From CAYPTB01 sp964413535 (lineage in GTDB: Bacteria; Planctomycetota; UBA1135; GCA-002686595): a stretch of 63,435 bases of DNA. The stretch lies in NCBI GenBank assembly GCA_964413535.1, contig CAYPTB010000022.1, positions 1 to 63,435 on the forward strand, written 5' to 3'. The first letter of the stretch is position 1. Every line of letters begins with the position of its first letter. Below, one piece after another: positions 59,802-63,435 of this stretch. Both the position numbers and the translations under genes were made by a program. The notes beneath the pieces are model-generated. The model did not search any database. It saw only the letters and a list, made by a program, of their open reading frames with translations, and was not told where the DNA came from.

Positions 59802-60196
59802 GAAGTCGTCGTTCCTTCCGTTCGGGTCGTCCCCGGCGAGACTCACTTCGCTATGGCGACGCGTCGCGGCGCGAGCGACAGGGCCGAGAGGTCGTTGCGG
59901 TAGTCTGCGATCCGCGAGCGCAGTTCTGCGCCTAGTCACCGCGCAATGATACTCGAGCAGCTCCGGGTGCTGCATCGCCCGCCCCACGGTCTCGGGGTAC
60001 AGGTCGCGCTTGCAGCCGAAGTGGTAGCGCACCGCCGGGAGGTTCACGCCCGCCCGCGCGCACAGCTCGCGCATCCGACCCGGAGGTATGGAATTCGCAA
60101 CCCCGCCCGGCAACACCGATGCGATTCACAGCGATCCACAGCGCGCGAGCGAAGGAGACCCGTCCGGGGGATTCTTGGCAATTTTGAAGGCAAGAC
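59802..60196. other. Intergenic region with tetR gene fragment
   Basis: 395 bp containing the 125-bp tetR duplicate at 59952-60076. The remainder shows no coding or RNA signal. A short GCGAT-CACAGCG direct repeat is near 60108-60132. Confidence 0.6.
59952..60076 (-). pseudogene. Duplicated internal fragment of the TetR gene
   Basis: Gapless match to 58075-58199 with about five mismatches in 125 bp (roughly 96 percent by my count). It encodes the helix-turn-helix segment RELCARAGVNLPAVRYHFG of the repressor but has no start, no N-terminus and no ligand domain. It is in the same orientation as the parent, on the far side of the sensor-kinase gene. Confidence 0.85.
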
Positions 60197-60997
60197 ATGC
60201 AAACCCGCGCCATCGCCCCTCTCGTCCGCAGGTACTTCGCTTCGTACCAATTCGGGGATCGCCGCGCCGTGGAGGAGTTGCTGAGCGACGACTTCACCTT
60301 CTGCAGTCCCCAGGCCGAGCGCATCGATCGCTGCGAATACTTCGCGCGCTTTTGGCCGAACGGAGACGGCATCAAGGCTCTCCGGATCGACAAGCTCTTC
60401 GCGCAGGGCAACGAAGCCTTCGTCCGCTACGCGCTCGAGCGCCAGCAAGGGTGCACGCTCCGCAACACGGAGCACTTCGAGTTCGCGCAGGACAAGATCC
60501 GCTCCATCGCGGTCTACTTCGGCCTCGAGGACGGGCAGTCGCTCGCCGACGAAGGCGCCCCTGACCGGCGCAACCGCGACGAAGCGGCGATTCGGGCCGT
60601 GATCGACGCGATCACGCAGGCCGTGCGCGAGAAGGACGTCGACGCGTTGCTCACCCACTGCGCGCCGGAAGTCTCCGCGTTCGAACTGGTTCCGCCGCTC
60701 GAGCACTCGGGCGCCGAAGCGCTGCGCGCGGTGTGGGACCGAACCCTCGAGCCGTTCGAAGCACCCCTCGAGTGCGACGTACACGACCTCGACCTCACGG
60801 TCGGCGGAGATGTCGCCTTCGGCATTGGCCTCAAGCGTTTCGGGGGCACGAGCAAGGACGGGAAGCGCTCGTCGACCTGGCTGCGCTCGACGCTCGGGCT
60901 GAGGAAGCTCCACGGGGAGTGGAAGCTCGTCCACGAGCACGTCTCGGTGCCCTTCGACATGCGCACCACGAAGGCGCGGCTCGACCTGGAGCCGTAG
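60197..60997 (+). CDS. Tandem NTF2-like (SnoaL/DUF4440) protein
   Basis: 266 residues with two NTF2-fold domains. The first is about 1-115 (RRYFASYQFGDRRAVEELLS, FTFCSPQAERIDRCEYFARF) and the second about 130-266 (IRAVIDAITQAVREKDVDAL, KLVHEHVSVPF). No catalytic residues are evident. It is cytosolic, and its activity cannot be deduced. It stands alone 80 bp before the metallo-beta-lactamase gene. Confidence 0.75.
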   Translation: MQTRAIAPLVRRYFASYQFGDRRAVEELLSDDFTFCSPQAERIDRCEYFARFWPNGDGIKALRIDKLFAQGNEAFVRYALERQQGCTLRNTEHFEFAQDKIRSIAVYFGLEDGQSLADEGAPDRRNRDEAAIRAVIDAITQAVREKDVDALLTHCAPEVSAFELVPPLEHSGAEALRAVWDRTLEPFEAPLECDVHDLDLTVGGDVAFGIGLKRFGGTSKDGKRSSTWLRSTLGLRKLHGEWKLVHEHVSVPFDMRTTKARLDLEP

Positions 60998-61076
60998 CGC
61001 CCGGCCGTCGAGGGGAAGTCGGCGCGCTAAGCTGCGAACCGTGGCGGCCGGGCGGATGCCGCCATCCCCACGCGCG

Positions 61077-61817
61077 ATGATCGTCCTGAAGAGCACGAGC
61101 GAGCGCTGGCTCTCGAACACCTGGCTCGTGGCCGACCGGCCCGGCGGCAAGGCCGTGCTGGTCGACTCGGGCGGCCCGCTGGAGCCGATCGCGGCGCGCA
61201 TCGCGGAACTCGGTGTCGAGCTCACGCACGTCCTGTGCACGCACCACCACCACGACCACGTGGCCCACAACGACGCCTACCGCGCGCGTTTCGGTTGCGC
61301 GATCTGCGGCGGTGAGAAGGAGCGCGAGCTCTTCGGCGGCCTGGACCTCGCGCTGCGCGACGGCGAAGAGCTCGCGACCGGCGAGCTGCGCGTGCGCGCG
61401 CTGCACATCCCCGGCCACACCGTCGGCCAACTCGGCTTCCTCGTGAACGACGCGTGCGTCTTCACCGGCGACACGCTCTTCGCCGGCTCGGTCGGCGGCA
61501 CGCGCGCTCCGGGCCACACGACCTGTGCGGACCTCGAGCACTCGATCATGGAGGTCCTGATGGGGCTCCCGCACGCGCTGGCGGTCCACCCCGGACACAT
61601 GGAGTCCACGACGATCGCACGCGAGTGGGAGACGAACCCGTTCGTCCGGCTGTGGCGCGGCGCCGACCGCGCCGTCGAGCGGCCGTGCACGGCGCTCGGC
61701 GCGGACGCGACCCTGCTCCTGCGCGCACGCGACTACGACGGCGGCACGAAGTGCCTCGTGCGCTTCGCGGACGGCCGGAAGGACGTCGTCCCCGGCTCGC
61801 GCGTGACGGAGCGCTAG
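61077..61817 (+). CDS. Metallo-beta-lactamase-fold hydrolase (glyoxalase II-like)
   Basis: 246 residues. The metal-binding motif HHHHDH lies in LCTHHHHDHVAHN (about 55-60). Later ligands are in IPGHTVGQLG and FTGDTLFAGS, and HPGHMESTT supplies the last histidine. The C-terminal extension of about 60 residues differs from canonical glyoxalase II. The ATG at 61077 (MIVLKSTSERWL) was chosen because it begins the first beta strand. It converges with the solute-binding protein gene, with a 6-bp gap. The substrate is unknown. Confidence 0.85.
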   Translation: MIVLKSTSERWLSNTWLVADRPGGKAVLVDSGGPLEPIAARIAELGVELTHVLCTHHHHDHVAHNDAYRARFGCAICGGEKERELFGGLDLALRDGEELATGELRVRALHIPGHTVGQLGFLVNDACVFTGDTLFAGSVGGTRAPGHTTCADLEHSIMEVLMGLPHALAVHPGHMESTTIAREWETNPFVRLWRGADRAVERPCTALGADATLLLRARDYDGGTKCLVRFADGRKDVVPGSRVTER

Positions 61818-61823
61818 TCGCGG

Positions 61824-62603
61824 TCAGCGCTTGGGATCCGAAGGCGCCGTTCGCTGTGGCGCACCGAGGTACTTTGCGTCGAGGTGGGCCAGGGTTCCGC
61901 TCGACTTCAGCACGGCGAGGGCGCGGTCGAGGTCGGCGCGAAGCAGGGGCTCGTCGGGCGCGACGGCCAAGGCGTAGGTCTCGGGGGCCAGGCTCTCCGG
62001 CAGCCTGCGCAGCCGGCCGCCGGACGCGGCGACGAGCGCCTGCGCCGCGGGCGCGTCGAGCACGACCGCGTCGACCGCGCCCGTCTCGAAGAGCGACGCT
62101 GCGCCGGCTGCGAGCACGGGGTGCGAGAAGCGCAGGCGCTCGAAGAGCGCCTTCTCCGACGTCGTTCCGGGTCCGGCCCCGACGCGCCGGCCGACGAGGT
62201 CGTCCAGGGTCTCGAGCGGTCCGTCCGCGCGCACGACCACGGCGAGCTGGGTCTCGAAGTAACCGCGCGTGAAGCGCACCGAGCGCGCGCGTTCCGGCGT
62301 GACGCCCAGGGTGGCGCAGACGACGTCGACCTCACCCGCGGCGCAGGCGTCGAGCAGCTCGCCGAACGGAAGCCGCCGCCATGCGAACTCGCGCCCGATG
62401 AGAACGGCGATGCGTTCCATCATCTCGACGTCGCGTCCGGCGGGCCGACCGTCGTCTTCGATCCACGCGAAGGGCGCGTTGTCGAGGTCCGAGCCCACGA
62501 CGATCGGCGGGAGAGCCTCGCGACGTTCCGTCGAGCTCGCGCAACTTCCCGAGGGGAGCGCGAGCAGGACCGCGATCGACGTGAGCACGTGGGCGCGCAG
62601 CAT
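61824..62603 (-). CDS. Amino-acid-type periplasmic solute-binding lipoprotein
   Basis: 259 residues of the SBP_bac_3 family. A signal peptide with lipobox PSGSC is followed by IVVGSDLDNAPFAWIEDDGR and FDELL-type lobes, CATLGVTPERARSVRFTRGYF and VGAGPGTTSEKALFERL. It probably binds polar amino acids or related solutes at the outer face of the membrane. No permease or ATPase gene is adjacent, so it is an orphan binding protein or a sensor partner. Confidence 0.85.
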   Translation of the reverse strand: MLRAHVLTSIAVLLALPSGSCASSTERREALPPIVVGSDLDNAPFAWIEDDGRPAGRDVEMMERIAVLIGREFAWRRLPFGELLDACAAGEVDVVCATLGVTPERARSVRFTRGYFETQLAVVVRADGPLETLDDLVGRRVGAGPGTTSEKALFERLRFSHPVLAAGAASLFETGAVDAVVLDAPAAQALVAASGGRLRRLPESLAPETYALAVAPDEPLLRADLDRALAVLKSSGTLAHLDAKYLGAPQRTAPSDPKR

Positions 62604-62770
62604 GGGAATTCTCCTCGTTCGTCGTCCGTCCCGGACCGGATGGGGGTACTCGCAACGATCCACTCGGGCATCGCGCAAAGTCTCGGGCTCGAACGCGGGG
62701 AGGATAGCTTCCGACGCGGCCCGGCGTCGGTGAGCCGGGCGGCCGGCGCGCGCGGCAGTATCATCGCGGC

Positions 62771-63435
62771 ATGCTCGAAAGCCGACTCGTGAGCCGCAAC
62801 TCGCTCTCCTTCCTCGTCCTCCCGTGCGTCGCGGCGCTCTTGGCGGGAAGCGCCCTCGCCCAAGCGCCGGAGCGCGGCGTGCGGCGCGTCGATCCGCGCT
62901 GGCACGCGCTCGTGCACGCGACGCTCGTCCCGCGACCGGGCGAGATCGTCCCGGATGCGACGGTCGTGTTGCGCGACGGGTTGATCGTGTCGGTCGAGCC
63001 GGGGGGAATCCCGCCGGAGGGCGCGCGCGTGTGGGACGCGAGCGGGCGCTTCGTGTACGCCGGGTTCCTGGACGCGCACGTGCCGGTGGACGCGCCGCGG
63101 CCGGACGCCGCGCGCGCGCACTGGAACTCGCTCGTGACGCCACAGCGCTCGGCGCTCGACGGAGCGGGCGTGTCCGAGGAAGAGCGCGAAGAGTTGCGCG
63201 CCCTGGGCTTCACCGCCGCGTGCATCGCTCCCTCGAGCGGGATCCTGCGCGGGACCTCGGCCGTGGTCGCGCTCGGCGAAGCGGCGACGGACACGCAGGC
63301 CGTGGGCGCGGAAGTCCTCGCCCGGGACCGCTACCAGGGCTTCGCGCTCGAGACCGCGCGGCGCGGGCAACGGACGAGCGCCGGCGGGCGGTATCCCTCG
63401 TCGAAGATGGGCGCGATCGCGCTCCTACGTCAGAC
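62771..63435 (+). CDS. Exported amidohydrolase-like protein (3' end off the window)
   Basis: The first 221 residues are visible and the frame remains open at the end of the window. An export signal (LSFLVLPCVAALLAGSALAQ) is followed by VDPRWHALVHATLVPRPGEI, and VVLRDGLIVSVEPGG is the composite beta-domain of amidohydrolases. GFLDAHV contains the expected metal-ligand position, where H-X-H would be usual but only one His is seen. Family members are often surface dipeptidase- or imidazolonepropionase-like. The catalytic half lies beyond the edge. Confidence 0.75.
   Translation, partial: MLESRLVSRNSLSFLVLPCVAALLAGSALAQAPERGVRRVDPRWHALVHATLVPRPGEIVPDATVVLRDGLIVSVEPGGIPPEGARVWDASGRFVYAGFLDAHVPVDAPRPDAARAHWNSLVTPQRSALDGAGVSEEEREELRALGFTAACIAPSSGILRGTSAVVALGEAATDTQAVGAEVLARDRYQGFALETARRGQRTSAGGRYPSSKMGAIALLRQ

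Overview
The window is a very GC-rich, densely coded bacterial chromosome segment with about 40 supported genes. No rRNA, convincing tRNA, CRISPR array or prophage was seen. It looks like an uncultured Planctomycetota, because it has two ECF sigma factors fused to a membrane segment and extracytoplasmic carboxypeptidase-regulatory-like repeats, heptaheme cytochrome/TPR proteins, an FG-GAP propeller with an extra C-terminal module, a kinase-ATPase-TPR regulator and a matrixin with TIG domains. A myxobacterial-type or other GC-rich lineage cannot be excluded by reading alone.

Layout, left to right. 1-5.8 kb: a BlaI-type repressor with two palindromic operators, two fold-type II PLP dehydratases around an ornithine cyclodeaminase/mu-crystallin family gene, then a lower-GC patch with a REP-associated tyrosine transposase and copies of a 22-bp repeat. 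5.8-17 kb: glnS-DUF72 operon, a perfect 44-bp inverted repeat in a divergent intergenic region, a membrane spermidine-synthase-like protein, a secreted metallopeptidase, an SRPBCC protein, a MITE-like element, a membrane glycosyltransferase operon. 17-27.3 kb: sigma/receptor fusion 1, then a translationally coupled operon of two paralogous heptaheme cytochrome-TPR proteins and a secreted VPS62/NPP1-like protein. 27.3-31.8 kb: an Asp-rich lipoprotein coupled to a vitamin K-dependent gamma-carboxylase homologue, two TRL-like lipoproteins, FabH. 31.9-39 kb: a tail-anchored FHA protein, sigma/receptor fusion 2, a matrixin-TIG protease with its coupled partner. 39-51.2 kb: hybrid histidine kinase plus Ser/Thr kinase-ATPase-TPR protein, a secreted protein overlapping the kinase gene, an RNase II/R exonuclease, an FG-GAP protein, a membrane protein. 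51.3-58.3 kb: a TetR-controlled efflux operon in which the RND permease and a TolC-type outer-membrane lipoprotein form one reading frame. 58.3-63.4 kb: repeat-rich leader and RsbR-type sensor kinase gene, a duplicated tetR fragment, then an NTF2-like protein, an MBL hydrolase, a solute-binding lipoprotein and a truncated amidohydrolase.

The strongest candidates for something undescribed are the single-chain RND-TolC fusion with an internal lipoprotein signal, the two membrane-tethered sigma factors that share the same fusion point, and the carboxylase coupled to an aspartate-rich lipoprotein. Start codons were chosen from Shine-Dalgarno sequences, signal peptides and gene overlaps. Family names rest on motifs read by eye, not on database searches.
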